Assembly: GCA_023417785.1 (NCBI GenBank) | Contig: JAEZEH010000076.1 | Span: 1 to 42,787, forward strand | Length of the DNA: 42,787 bases | Reading direction: 5' to 3' | Origin: Bacteroidota bacterium | Lineage (GTDB): Bacteria; Bacteroidota; Bacteroidia; Cytophagales; Cyclobacteriaceae | Shown here: piece by piece, positions 8,301 through 16,143 of the stretch | How positions within the stretch are numbered: the first letter of the stretch is position 1 | How the letters are laid out: each line of letters begins with the position of its first letter | Program-made: the position numbers and the translations under genes | The notes under the pieces: model-generated | Seen by the model: the letters and a program-made list of their open reading frames with translations, nothing else | Databases searched by the model: none | Told to the model about the DNA's origin: nothing

Positions 8301-9347
8301 ACAAACCAGGAGCACTCGTTTTCCGGCCGCCATCGCATCCGCGAGCAGGTTGCAGATCAGCTGAGATTTACCCGTACCGGGAGGTCCCTGCACTACAAGG
8401 GACTTTCCTTTCTTAACCTCATGAATAGCATTTTCCTGATAGGCGTCGAGTGCAAATGGTGTGAACAGCTTTTCCTCTTTCACCACCTGGTCTTTATCCG
8501 TTGAAGTAATCGATTCGCTTTCTCCGGATGGGTTAAACCCTTTTTCGAAAACATCCTCCAGTTCAGTGAACTGGTCGTCTTCAAGCAAATGCAGATAATC
8601 CGGAACAAGCTGTGATCCTGCCTGGGGAAAAATTCCGATAACGGCTTCGGGAAACAATTTCAATTCACCGGCGCGGTGTAGTTCGTCGAACGCTGCCCTT
8701 TTATACTGAATGAACGGACTCAGTTCATCCTGAAAGTTTTCGGTATTGAAGTTTAGTTCGACTTTCGTCTTCAGCAGCTCGTACAACTGTGTCCGGAAAA
8801 TCGTAATGTCTTTGTCGAATTCGTCGAACGAAAAATCAAGGAGATCTTCTTCCACCTGAAGTTTGTGATAGAACGCGTATGCCAGCAGGAACGCCTTATT
8901 AAAAGTCATTCCGGCATCGTTCCGCGACTCAAGTATCCAGTGCTGATTTTTTTGGGTAAGCCTAACCGGAAAATAAATCAGAGGACACCTGACAAGGGTG
9001 CCGTCGGAAAATTTTCCTCTTACAAACGGCCAGCCTACATGCAAATCGTTGGTACCCCGTTCTTCAAAAACAAGGTGATCGGCGCGCTGCAACATTTTGA
9101 GTTTCTGGCTGGCCACATTATTGGCTTCCAACCGGCTGTCGTGCACCGCGCAAAGGCGGAAATCAGAACCTTTAATTAAGGCTTTCAGGATTTCGAAAGA
9201 CTTGCCCCCATCCAGATAGCTGAATGAATGCAGGTCGACAAACTGATCTGATATTAATCGCAGGAGCAGCAGTCCACGATTGTTGCCCGACAGGTTAGTG
9301 AGTCTTCTTAAGAATGCCGTTAAAATCCCTTTTGCCGGTTCGGCCAT
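5322..9347 (-). CDS. Large SF1 DNA2/NAM7-type helicase, DUF4011-like N-terminus, nuclease-like C-terminus
   Basis: The 1341-residue product is a cytoplasmic superfamily 1 helicase. Residues 8-135 (LRRLTNLSGNNRGLLLLRL ... VRCPLIYFPVRL) resemble DUF4011. Walker A GPPGTGKS is at 321-328. A long helical insert of roughly 550 residues separates it from Walker B (VIFDEASQ, about 950), which is followed by GDGQQLRPSD, GHYRSKS, ENVQGDEKDI and VAVTRAREK (about 1180), the standard motifs III-VI. Residues 1240-1341 resemble the Vsr/MTES_1575-like nuclease tail of this family (LGVLLTDD, RYVYSRQYW), but the usual acidic IECD-type motif is altered, so the nuclease may be inactive. Similar DUF4011-helicase-nuclease proteins have been linked to phage defence; that role here is inference. 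A gene for a competence-like protein lies 64 bases upstream on the same strand. Confidence 0.85.
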   Translation of the reverse strand: MAEPAKGILTAFLRRLTNLSGNNRGLLLLRLISDQFVDLHSFSYLDGGKSFEILKALIKGSDFRLCAVHDSRLEANNVASQKLKMLQRADHLVFEERGTNDLHVGWPFVRGKFSDGTLVRCPLIYFPVRLTQKNQHWILESRNDAGMTFNKAFLLAYAFYHKLQVEEDLLDFSFDEFDKDITIFRTQLYELLKTKVELNFNTENFQDELSPFIQYKRAAFDELHRAGELKLFPEAVIGIFPQAGSQLVPDYLHLLEDDQFTELEDVFEKGFNPSGESESITSTDKDQVVKEEKLFTPFALDAYQENAIHEVKKGKSLVVQGPPGTGKSQLICNLLADAMAAGKRVLLVCQKKAALDVVYQRMQAKSLAPFLGLVHDFRNDRRQVYDKIARQIQSIEDYKARNRSVDVIQMERKFFQLCRAIDHIGEELQEFKEALFDEQECGISVKHLYLGTNPGEPFLNLKQEYHYFRYPLTDFLRKIKQYARYAVLFENGEHPWKERKPFINLQASDQRKIEDTINDIVNYQKTITADVFRLTGASLNLEDSETLWYRHEEILGMLSLIKSDQAYRYFQYMSRESDDETSLLWLSNMERVVLNCFDEVGPEITIATEKLGKFQEALHERMKARGNLIRKLRWEFFSENKFVVKRALVANELAYNKWGLRVLEQRIDTRLNLEHHLTSLREKPWLTDIPMDYRKDDLQKWFALQKLSVRAKLIFRSLREIKESVNPETLSRKEFHALMRNLLDTLKDIPARKQEWLEVLSTYHVRKIILDEKSADQLKDSLRKDFDNLCEFDTLRANMAGLEENVVLKLHDHVGNWESPELEKLFSNSIGLAWIDHIEMKFPVLRSVSSLKMDELQSELQQLVFEKQELSLDILLLRAREHASENLTYNRLNNLVTYRDLQHQVTKKKKLWPLRKLISKYNEELFQLIPCWMASPESVSAIFPMESLFDLVIFDEASQCFAERGVPAMYRGRQVLIAGDGQQLRPSDLYQVRWTDESGEDADLEVESLLELAERYLPTVHLQGHYRSKSLELIAFSNRNFYGDRLRLLPERRSLNQQQPALEYHKVDGVWESQTNEAEACEVVRRVLDYIENFPEKEIGVVTFNAPQQNLILDILEENLSDMNVPFPETLFVKNIENVQGDEKDIIIFSVGYAPDKSGKLALQFGSLNLSGGENRLNVAVTRAREKIIIVTSIFPEQLKAGQTKNKGPKLLQEYLEFALHVHQRQFSPNPQTYAGTNGSSDLGSALANWGGARLKDYAFELNSLPYTDINVKLGDQYLGVLLTDDERFRKSISIKDAFAYTPTLLQQKNWSYRYVYSRQYWKDLEKLEQSLMVFVGNQVA

Positions 9348-9411
9348 ATGTTAAATTCTGTCTAATGTAAAGGAACACTATTTCGGCTCGATTATCCAAC
9401 AAACTTCCGAC

Positions 9412-10299
9412 TCAGTCGACCTTCAAATAGGGCCGGACACGCGACAATCGCAACGAATCAAGCCCGCCGATTTTTTCAAGATCTTCAAGAACTGCGAATT
9501 TTCCATGCATAAATCGGTAAGCAACAATAACGGCCGCCTCCCGGGCTGTAAAGTAGGGATGACCTGCCAGTTCCGGCTGTTCAGCCGAATTTATAGAAAT
9601 CTTTCGCGGGGTAAAATCAGGTGAAACAAATGAAATTTTCTGCACCTCCTGAACCACGCCGGAGTCGAGCTTAAATACTTCGTATAGCTGATCCTGGCTA
9701 TAAAATCCACCAAGCGACTCGCGGTACTTAATAATTCGTTGAGACAGCTTAGATCCAATTCCCTTTACCCGTTTGAACTGTGTCGTATCTGCCAGGTTAA
9801 GGTCGAACGGCTCCCGGCGTTGAGCCGTTGTCATAGGAGATCTTGCCTTTGTTTCGGGCCTGTTTTGGAATTTTGTTCGTGTATCCGGAATCCTTACCCA
9901 GGGAATAACTCGCCAAACCAATGCCGAATCAATCCCATATATTTTCAAAAGCTCTTCCGGCGAACGAAACCGGCCTCCCTTCTTTGTATAGGTCGTTATC
10001 CGGCGAGCTACGTTAGGGGAAAATCCCAGTCTTTGCAGATCCTCGGCTGAACTCTGGTTAGGGTCAAATTCAAAATATTCGGGTTCCTGAACATGTGCCG
10101 GCACGAAAAAAACTGCCATAAGGCTATCGAGATAAACGTTTTCCTTTGAGAAATCTGATTGGTCGCGCGAGCGAATGAATCGCCAGGCCGGCTCAGAAAA
10201 GACAAAGACAATGCAAAGAGGAAGCAGAATAAGGAGCCCGTTACTCTGGCCCCGCGAAAGCGCAAACTGCCGATACAACCAACGGTAAATATGGTACAT
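9412..10299 (-). CDS. Membrane-anchored helix-hairpin-helix (ComEA-like) DNA-binding protein
   Basis: The product (295 residues) has one N-terminal transmembrane helix (GLLILLPLCIVFVF, residues about 22-35) followed by three ComEA-type helix-hairpin-helix units: about 75-132 (FDPNQSSAEDLQRLGF), about 162-225 (FDLNLADTTQFKRVKGIGSKLSQRI) and about 230-293 (INSAEQPELAGHPYFTAREA). Only the middle unit keeps the full GIGxxLxxRI hairpin; the others are degenerate. The layout, anchor plus periplasm-facing HhH repeats, fits ComEA-like proteins that bind double-stranded DNA in uptake, although multi-repeat Bacteroidota versions are poorly studied and may serve elsewhere. The ATG at 10299 immediately precedes the anchor. 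It lies on the same strand as the helicase with a 64-base gap, so cotranscription is possible. Confidence 0.82.
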   Translation of the reverse strand: MYHIYRWLYRQFALSRGQSNGLLILLPLCIVFVFSEPAWRFIRSRDQSDFSKENVYLDSLMAVFFVPAHVQEPEYFEFDPNQSSAEDLQRLGFSPNVARRITTYTKKGGRFRSPEELLKIYGIDSALVWRVIPWVRIPDTRTKFQNRPETKARSPMTTAQRREPFDLNLADTTQFKRVKGIGSKLSQRIIKYRESLGGFYSQDQLYEVFKLDSGVVQEVQKISFVSPDFTPRKISINSAEQPELAGHPYFTAREAAVIVAYRFMHGKFAVLEDLEKIGGLDSLRLSRVRPYLKVD

Positions 10300-10616
10300 A
10301 TGATAATAGCTAACGGTTATGGGAAATTAATAAAAAGTAGGAAACACGTTTCTGTTAACTGACCAAAATCAGGAATCCCCCTGACCTTTTCCCACATCCT
10401 GGAATCATCATTTAGCCTATTTTGGCGATTCAGTTTGAACTTCCAGGCGTGGATGGATTGTTGTACTGGAACTAAGGTAATCCTGCAACTTCAGATGACA
10501 TTTACCGTATAGGCAACAGTTACCCTGCCCGGAGCTATTTAAACTGATTCTAAATTACAACTTACTAGTATTTTATTCTGTTTGATCTTCCAACTGGATT
10601 TACCTTTGCAGTTCTG
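10300..10616. promoter_or_regulatory. Divergent intergenic region between HhH gene and hemA
   Basis: 317 bases separate two divergently transcribed genes. No gene is seen. The hemA-proximal end holds a Bacteroidota-type promoter (listed separately). I found no clear promoter for the HhH gene or any riboswitch-like structure. Confidence 0.5.
10582..10608 (+). promoter_or_regulatory. Bacteroidota-type promoter of hemA
   Basis: TTG at 10582-10584 and a perfect TAnnTTTG element (TACCTTTG, 10601-10608) are separated by 16 bases, close to the usual spacing of the Bacteroidota housekeeping sigma factor. Transcription would start about 5-8 bases further on, at or next to the hemA ATG at 10617, so the mRNA would be leaderless or nearly so. 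Confidence 0.6.
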
Positions 10617-11879
10617 ATGATACAAAACTTTAAGGCTTTAATTCTCACTTACAGGACGGCTCCGGTTTCGGTTCGCGAACAGGTTTCCCTCACCGAGACC
10701 ACGGGAAAACAACTGCTTCAGTTCATCAGGGAATATACATCGGCTACGGACATTCTCGTGGTTTCCACATGTAACCGCACCGAGGTTTATTATAGTGGTG
10801 AGAAAGATTTCACAACGCAAATCCTTACCGGATTGGCGTTTGTAAAGAATACAGCCAACGATTTTACAGGACATTTTCGGCAACTGGCGGGAAAGGAAGC
10901 TGTCGAACACCTTTTTGAAGTTGCTATCGGGCTTGATGCCCAGGTCGTTGGTGACCTTCAGATATCCGGACAGGTCAAAAATGCCTATCAGTGGAGTGCC
11001 GATGAGAATATGGCGGGCCCATTCCTGCACCGTCTGATGCACACCATATTTTTCGCCAACAAACGCGTCGTGCAGGAAACTTCGTTTCGCGATGGTGCCG
11101 CATCCATTTCGTATGCCGCGAAGGAATTAGCAGAAGATCTGACAGTCAATATCAGGAACCCTAAAGTGCTGGTAGTTGGCGTGGGCGAAATCGGGAACGA
11201 TGTATGTCTCAATCTGCAAAATTCGCGGATTGATCAGATCACGATCCTTAACCGTACCGTTGAAAAGGCTTCGAAACTTGCCGAAAAAACCGGTTTCCGA
11301 TTTGGCGGCCTCGACCTTCTTAAGAGCGAACTGGACAAGGCTGATGTTGTAATCAGCTCCGTGTCGGGTTCCGAACCATTAATTACGGCACAGCTGCTCA
11401 AAGACGTCAGGATACTCTCCCATAAGTTCTTTATTGACCTGTCGATCCCTCGCAGCATTGAGCCGGCGATCGAAGATATACCGGGTGCTCTGGTTTACAA
11501 CCTGGATGATATCCAGGAAAAGACCAATGAAACGCTTGAAAAAAGAAAGGCCGCTATACCATCCGTTCGCGCCATCATCAGTGAAGCAATTGCTGACTTT
11601 GATGACTGGTCAAAAGAAATGGTCGTTTCTCCCACCATTCAAAAATTAAAGCAATCGCTGGAACAAATCCGGAAAGAGGAACTTGCCCGGTATGTTAAGA
11701 ACGCCAGTGCCGATGAAGTTCACAAGCTTGATGAGATGAGTAAGTCGCTGATGCAGAAAATCCTGAAGTACCCTGTTCTTCAATTGAAAGCAGCATGTAA
11801 GCGGGGTGATGCCGAAAATCTTTCTGAAATTCTCCATGATATCTTCAATCTCGAAAGACAATCCGAGAAAAAGCACTAA
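10617..11879 (+). CDS. hemA: Glutamyl-tRNA reductase
   Basis: The product (420 residues) reduces glutamyl-tRNA(Glu) to glutamate-1-semialdehyde with NADPH, the first committed step of C5-pathway heme biosynthesis. The N-terminal catalytic domain has VVSTCNRTEVY with nucleophile Cys52. The substrate-contact segment reads GLDAQVVGDLQISGQVK; here Ala replaces the usual Ser and Asp the usual Glu of GLxSxxxGExQI. The NADPH fold shows VLVVGVGEIG around residue 185. The C-terminal helical dimerisation region is complete, and length is normal for the family. No other heme gene is next to it in this window. The start is the ATG 9 bases after a perfect -7 element. Confidence 0.95.
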   Translation: MIQNFKALILTYRTAPVSVREQVSLTETTGKQLLQFIREYTSATDILVVSTCNRTEVYYSGEKDFTTQILTGLAFVKNTANDFTGHFRQLAGKEAVEHLFEVAIGLDAQVVGDLQISGQVKNAYQWSADENMAGPFLHRLMHTIFFANKRVVQETSFRDGAASISYAAKELAEDLTVNIRNPKVLVVGVGEIGNDVCLNLQNSRIDQITILNRTVEKASKLAEKTGFRFGGLDLLKSELDKADVVISSVSGSEPLITAQLLKDVRILSHKFFIDLSIPRSIEPAIEDIPGALVYNLDDIQEKTNETLEKRKAAIPSVRAIISEAIADFDDWSKEMVVSPTIQKLKQSLEQIRKEELARYVKNASADEVHKLDEMSKSLMQKILKYPVLQLKAACKRGDAENLSEILHDIFNLERQSEKKH

Positions 11880-11958
11880 TCCCTGAAGGCTTATCGAAGT
11901 CCTTTGTTTATTCAGATAGTCCGACTCCCCTTTTAGCTTCGCTGCTATCGCGATAAAA

Positions 11959-12966
11959 TCAAATCAGAACCGGTAACCTGCGAAGGGAAGACGGGGACAA
12001 CCCGAATTGTTTCTTGAACGCCACCGAGAAATGATTGGGATTCTTGTAACCGATTCGCGATGCTGCCTGCGAAACTGTTGAGCCCGATTCCTCCATCATG
12101 GTTCGCGCGTGCTGCATCTTCAGTGTATGTATGTAACCAAAGACTGTGGTGCCAAAGAGTTCTTTAAATCCCTTCTTAAGCTTAAACTCATTGATTCCGA
12201 ATTGGCGCGACAGCGATCGCAGGGAATGGTCCTTCTCGTACGAACTCCTCAGATAAGTTTTTATTTCGAAGAAAATCTCCCGGTCGGATCTGGAAATCGG
12301 CTTTTCAAATTTCACGTTAAAGCTGTGGTACTGGTGTAGCTGATAAACGGTGAGTTCAAGCACTTTTGCTTCAAGGTATATTGTTCCTAACGACCCCGTT
12401 ATGGGACAATTCATTATGTCGTCGAGGGTTCTGTACATGGCCGACGAAATCGTGAGTGGACAATCGCCGCCGCTTACAGGTTGTTTTGAACTGATTTTGG
12501 CCTTCAGCTCGTCACACCATTTTTCATCCGAACACAGGATTTCAACAAAGCGCGATCGGTTAACTGCGACATGCAGCAAGGACAATTGATCTCCTTCGGC
12601 CGAAAGGAAATGATCGTCCATAACCTCGGGCTTGTAAATAAAATTCTGGCACCCCTTCGTCAACGTCAATTCCTTCCCCAGGCCCGCAAAACTTGAACTG
12701 ACGGTTCCCTCCATAACGTAGAGGCAATTTACTGCGGAGGATTCTCTTTCATCATAATGCCGTACATGCAGGTCTTTTCGAAGGACGCCACGAATACTGG
12801 TGATCGCGATGCCAGGCAGAAGCCAGTTCTTCGATATCAGAGAACCAAATTCTCCGTTCGCAGTATGTGACGTGAACGCAACATTGTCAGGGATGCGAGA
12901 GGAAGGGGTCAATAAAGCGGAATGATCTATTGAAATACTGTTTCCGAATCGCATAATTGAACACAA
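11959..12966 (-). CDS. AraC-family transcriptional regulator
   Basis: The product (335 residues) has an N-terminal ligand/dimerisation half without an obvious named domain and a C-terminal AraC/XylS double helix-turn-helix at about 230-333. The first helix-turn-helix is HSLRSLSRQFGINEFKLKKG. The second follows the signature STVSQAASRIGYKNPNHFS and continues as FKKQFGLSPSSLRR, which matches the family consensus closely. The start may be Met1 at 12966 or Met5 (MRFGNS). It is convergent with hemA and divergent from the diheme cytochrome c gene across 165 bases, so that cytochrome is a natural candidate target. The inducer is not known. Confidence 0.87.
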   Translation of the reverse strand: MCSIMRFGNSISIDHSALLTPSSRIPDNVAFTSHTANGEFGSLISKNWLLPGIAITSIRGVLRKDLHVRHYDERESSAVNCLYVMEGTVSSSFAGLGKELTLTKGCQNFIYKPEVMDDHFLSAEGDQLSLLHVAVNRSRFVEILCSDEKWCDELKAKISSKQPVSGGDCPLTISSAMYRTLDDIMNCPITGSLGTIYLEAKVLELTVYQLHQYHSFNVKFEKPISRSDREIFFEIKTYLRSSYEKDHSLRSLSRQFGINEFKLKKGFKELFGTTVFGYIHTLKMQHARTMMEESGSTVSQAASRIGYKNPNHFSVAFKKQFGLSPSSLRRLPVLI

Positions 12967-13131
12967 AGAATGCTGCGTATACGATTAGTCTGGCGCAGGG
13001 TTGCACAGGTGGCTAAGATGAAGTAAGAGAAAACACAATCAGAACCTCCGTTAAGCGTAGATATTTCTCCCGATCGCGTACGCCGTACTTCCAGATACTC
13101 GCGTATTAACTCCCAAATCATCCTGACTTGT
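12967..13131. promoter_or_regulatory. Divergent promoter region, AraC regulator / cytochrome c
   Basis: 165 bases between two outward-facing genes must hold both promoters and probably the AraC-type binding sites. I see no perfect TAnnTTTG element and no long dyad. The assignment rests on gene arrangement alone. Confidence 0.4.
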
Positions 13132-14007
13132 ATGCTTAAGAAAATTTTAAAAGGAATTCTCATCTTATTCGGTTTCATCATTATTCTGGGGGCAGGATTC
13201 TATCTGAAAGTTTACATAAGCACTCAGAATCGTCTTAGTACAGTTTATTCGGTTACACCCCAATCGATGCTGATATCTCCCGATTCCGCTATGCTGGCGA
13301 AGGGCAAGCGGTTATCGGTGGTTAAGGGGTGCGTTGACTGTCACGGAGATGACTTAGGAGGAAAGGTCATCCACGAAGATTTTATGATTGGCCGACTTGT
13401 TTCGTCGAACCTGACCCAGGGCAAGGGCGGACTGCCGAAAGAGTACGGTGTAACCGATTGGGTTCTCGCGCTTAAGCATGGACTTCGAAAAGACGGTAAA
13501 CCGCTTGTTTTTATGCCATCGCACGAGTTCTACCTGCTGAGCGAAGACGACATGAAAGCGATTATTGCATATTGTGCAACGGTACCGCCAGTAGACAACG
13601 AAGTACCTGAATTCAAACTCGGACCAGTTGCACGAATCCTGTCCGACGTGGGTACTTTTCCCCTCGTGCCGGCAGAGATGATCGACCATCAGCATAACCT
13701 CGTCAAAAGTGTCAAAGAGGAGGTTAGTATAGAATTCGGAAAATACCTTTCGACCTCCTGCCAGGGCTGTCACAAAGAAACCATGAAAGGCGGCGAAGCG
13801 CTGGCGCCCGGCCTGCCGGTTGTGGCCGACATATCGTCAACCGGAAATGTGGGTAAATGGGCGGAAGAAGAATTCATCCAAACACTTCGCACCGGAGTCA
13901 CTCCAGAAGGTAAGACCTTGAATCCCGCGGAAATGCCATGGCAGATGGCGAAGGAACTCACCGACGTTGAATTGAAGGCACTTTACAAATATCTGAACTC
14001 GAAGTAA
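13132..14007 (+). CDS. Membrane-anchored diheme cytochrome c
   Basis: The product (291 residues) starts with a signal-anchor helix (ILKGILILFGFIIILGAGFYL) and carries two CxxCH heme c sites: Cys67-Val-Asp-Cys70-His71 and Cys210-Gln-Gly-Cys213-His214. Each is followed by a candidate methionine axial ligand, in LVFMPSHEFYLLSEDDMKAIIAY and NPAEMPWQMAKELTDVELKALYKYL. This is the two-domain class I cytochrome c arrangement found in electron-transfer subunits of alcohol, aldehyde or sugar dehydrogenases in the periplasm. No dehydrogenase gene is adjacent, so the partner is unknown. The gene is transcribed away from the AraC regulator and closed by a strong terminator. Confidence 0.88.
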   Translation: MLKKILKGILILFGFIIILGAGFYLKVYISTQNRLSTVYSVTPQSMLISPDSAMLAKGKRLSVVKGCVDCHGDDLGGKVIHEDFMIGRLVSSNLTQGKGGLPKEYGVTDWVLALKHGLRKDGKPLVFMPSHEFYLLSEDDMKAIIAYCATVPPVDNEVPEFKLGPVARILSDVGTFPLVPAEMIDHQHNLVKSVKEEVSIEFGKYLSTSCQGCHKETMKGGEALAPGLPVVADISSTGNVGKWAEEEFIQTLRTGVTPEGKTLNPAEMPWQMAKELTDVELKALYKYLNSK

Positions 14008-14031
14008 TCAGTTTCGGTTAATTCATCCTTC

Positions 14032-14066
14032 GGCGTTCAGGCAATCGGGCCTGAACGCCTTTTTTT
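14032..14066 (+). terminator. Strong Rho-independent terminator after cytochrome c
   Basis: A perfect 11-bp stem (14032-14042 with 14049-14059) closes a 6-base loop and runs into seven T residues (14060-14066). It lies 25 bases after the stop codon. Confidence 0.92.
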
Positions 14067-14128
14067 GTCAGCTTTTCGGCTGTAATTATCTTTTCATATC
14101 TTCGACCATTAAGAAAAGCTCCTCTCCC

Positions 14129-14626
14129 TTGGCGATAGATGAAGAAAAAAGGTTCGTTAATCTGATCAATGAGCACCAGGGATTGATACATAAGGTTTGT
14201 ATTATGTATGAAAATGATCCCGAGGTACGAAATGATCTCTTTCAGGAAATCGTTCTCCAACTCTGGAGATCCTTTCCTTCATTCCGGGGTGAAGCCAAGA
14301 TTACAACCTGGATGTACCGGATTGCATTGAATACTGCCATCTCAGGTTTTCGGAAAGGCACGCGCAAAATTAAAACGGAAGACCTGAAGGAAGTACATTT
14401 CAATATTTCCGAGTCAGGTGATAATGCTGAAGAAAATTTGCAGCGTCTGCAGCTCGCCATCCGGCAGCTAAACGAAATTGACCGCGCCATGATAATGATG
14501 GCACTTGAAGAGGTCCCCTATGAAGAAATAGCTGAGACAATCGGGATTTCACAAAACAACGTACGTGTTCGCATGAACCGGATTCGTGAAAAATTAAGAA
14601 AATTGATGGCAGAGCGATGGAACTAG
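14129..14626 (+). CDS. ECF-type RNA polymerase sigma factor
   Basis: The product (165 residues) has sigma region 2 (about 10-75: LINEHQGLIHK, DLFQEIVLQLWRSFPSFRGEAKITTWMYRIALNTAI) and region 4 (about 105-160: LNEIDRAMIMMALEEVPYEEIAETIGISQNNVRVRMNRIREKL). Length fits ECF sigma factors. A TTG at 14129 is the best start because the next in-frame ATG (MYENDPEV) would remove part of region 2; a weak TTG-N19-TATCTTTT promoter at 14065-14094 would fit it. The 3' end overlaps the following membrane-protein gene by 10 bases, so that protein is the likely regulatory partner. Target promoters are unknown. Confidence 0.9.
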   Translation: MAIDEEKRFVNLINEHQGLIHKVCIMYENDPEVRNDLFQEIVLQLWRSFPSFRGEAKITTWMYRIALNTAISGFRKGTRKIKTEDLKEVHFNISESGDNAEENLQRLQLAIRQLNEIDRAMIMMALEEVPYEEIAETIGISQNNVRVRMNRIREKLRKLMAERWN

Positions 14627-15240
14627 ATGACTTAAAGGATATCTGGAAAAAACAGACATCAGCCATCCCGTTGAAGGGTGAGGCTGAGATTGCGGCAATG
14701 CTGAAAGGCACCAGCAAGTCAATTGTCGGTAAACTCAAAAGGAGCGTCTGGGTTGAGCTCGTCTTCACCCTTGTGGCCGGCCTGGCTTTGGTGGTTTACG
14801 CGCTAACGCTTCCTTCCGGCGCCCTGAAGTGGACTACGGTTGCCATTCCTTTGGTGTTCGTCGGATACGCTGTCTACTATATCAAAAAGCTCATACTTTT
14901 AAGCAGATTCAATCCGATGACCGGGAACATCCGATCGAATATTGAAAATCTGATCAGCAACCTTTCGGGATATCTCCGGTTTTACCGACGAAGTTATACG
15001 ATTTTGTATCCGGTATACTTCTGCCTTGGCATTATATTCCGCATAATCGAAAAAGGTACGGAAACAACCTTTGACACACTACGGCAGCCGAAAACACTGC
15101 TGCTCCTACTGGCTGTAGCCGTCCTCTTTTACATTTCCAGCACGTGGCTGGTGAATTGGTTGCTTCGAAAGCTTTATGGTAATCATCTTCAGAAACTGAA
15201 AGCATTATTGAATGATATTCGTGAGAAGAATCCGGCCTGA
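14617..15240 (+). CDS. Four-helix membrane protein, putative anti-sigma partner
   Basis: The product (207 residues) has a short cytoplasmic N-terminus beginning MELDDLKDIWKKQ, a pattern often seen at the start of Bacteroidota membrane proteins encoded beside ECF sigma factors. Hydrophobic segments lie near residues 43-63, 70-88, 115-138 and 150-175, and a basic tail follows. No zinc-binding HxxxCxxC anti-sigma motif is seen. The gene overlaps the sigma gene by 10 bases and the TraB-like gene by 29 bases, so the three are translated from one message. The anti-sigma role is inferred from position and topology only. Confidence 0.6.
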   Translation: MELDDLKDIWKKQTSAIPLKGEAEIAAMLKGTSKSIVGKLKRSVWVELVFTLVAGLALVVYALTLPSGALKWTTVAIPLVFVGYAVYYIKKLILLSRFNPMTGNIRSNIENLISNLSGYLRFYRRSYTILYPVYFCLGIIFRIIEKGTETTFDTLRQPKTLLLLLAVAVLFYISSTWLVNWLLRKLYGNHLQKLKALLNDIREKNPA

Positions 15241-16105
15241 GCGCTGGATCGCAGTCTGTATCCTTGTCCTCCCTGCGTTCGCATTACCAGCGCAGACCAC
15301 TGATGATAATTCCCTTTTCTGGAAAGTATCAGGAAAAAATCTGGGAGAACCATCTTATCTGTTTGGTACTTTTCACCTTATGGGAAGCGACTTCACTGAT
15401 AGCCTTACCGTTGTAATGGACGCTTTCAGTCAAACCAAAACACTCGCCGGAGAACTGGTGCTTGACGAATCGATGAGTATGCGGATCATGCAGGTTGCTA
15501 TTATGAAGGATACCACGCTTCGTGATCTGCTCCCTGAAGAAACGTACGACAAAACAGCTGCGTGGGTCAAGGAACTGACCGGTATGGAACTGGGCCTGCT
15601 GGACAAGTTCAATCCCTCAATGATTCAAATGCTGATCACGGCAATGCTCCAGCAGAAGATTAATAAGGAAACCGTGACACCTATGGACCTTCACTTCCAG
15701 AATCTCGCTAAAGAAAACAAAAAAATCGAAGGACTTGAGTCATTTGAAGAGCAGATCGACGTACTTTTCAACCAGACCAGTTACCAGTCGCAGGCACGGC
15801 ACCTCGAGGAATTCGTAAATGAAAGAGACAGTTCTGAGCAGCTGGTTAAAGTAATGAACCGGATGTATCGCGAGCAAGACCTGCACGGACTTATGGAAAT
15901 GTTTTTCAAATCAAGCTACTCGACGGCCGAAAAGGAAGCACTGCTGGATTCGCGAAATAAGAAATGGATAGAGCGGCTTCCTGAATTGTTTGCCGAACAG
16001 TCAACATTTGTCGCCGTTGGAGCCCTGCACTTGCCCGGAGAAAACGGACTGGTCGCGTTACTCCGCCGGGAAGGATATACAGTCGAACCGCTAAATATGA
16101 GATGA
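15212..16105 (+). CDS. Exported TraB/GumN family protein
   Basis: The product (297 residues) has a signal peptide after a basic start (RRIRPERWIAVCILVLPAFALPAQ). The mature part shows the TraB/GumN (formerly DUF1388-type) hallmarks: LFWKVSGKN, the GxxH motif in YLFGTFHLMGS, a following GELVLDE with a conserved acid, and the C-terminal VAVGALHLPGENGLVALLRREGYTV. Family members with this GxxH/E pattern are related to Tiki proteases, which suggests a metalloprotease-like activity, not proven here. The ATG at 15212 lies inside the previous gene (29-base overlap), which supports coupling to the sigma factor operon. It is followed by a modest terminator hairpin. Confidence 0.85.
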   Translation: MIFVRRIRPERWIAVCILVLPAFALPAQTTDDNSLFWKVSGKNLGEPSYLFGTFHLMGSDFTDSLTVVMDAFSQTKTLAGELVLDESMSMRIMQVAIMKDTTLRDLLPEETYDKTAAWVKELTGMELGLLDKFNPSMIQMLITAMLQQKINKETVTPMDLHFQNLAKENKKIEGLESFEEQIDVLFNQTSYQSQARHLEEFVNERDSSEQLVKVMNRMYREQDLHGLMEMFFKSSYSTAEKEALLDSRNKKWIERLPELFAEQSTFVAVGALHLPGENGLVALLRREGYTVEPLNMR

Positions 16106-16106
16106 C

Positions 16107-16132
16107 CTCGTAAATGTTACGGGTTATTTTTT
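16107..16132 (+). terminator. Probable terminator after TraB/GumN gene
   Basis: CTCGTAA (16107-16113) pairs with TTACGGG (16117-16123, one G-T pair) around a 3-base loop, followed by TTATTTTTT. The stem is short but the T-rich tail is good. It ends 12 bases before the next start, so read-through is possible. Confidence 0.5.
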
Positions 16133-16143
16133 AAATTCCTGTC

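Noticed and set aside
11880..11958. Possible terminator between convergent hemA and araC-type genes
   Set aside because: The palindrome TATCGCGATA is present, but there is no stem-loop followed by a T-run on either strand.
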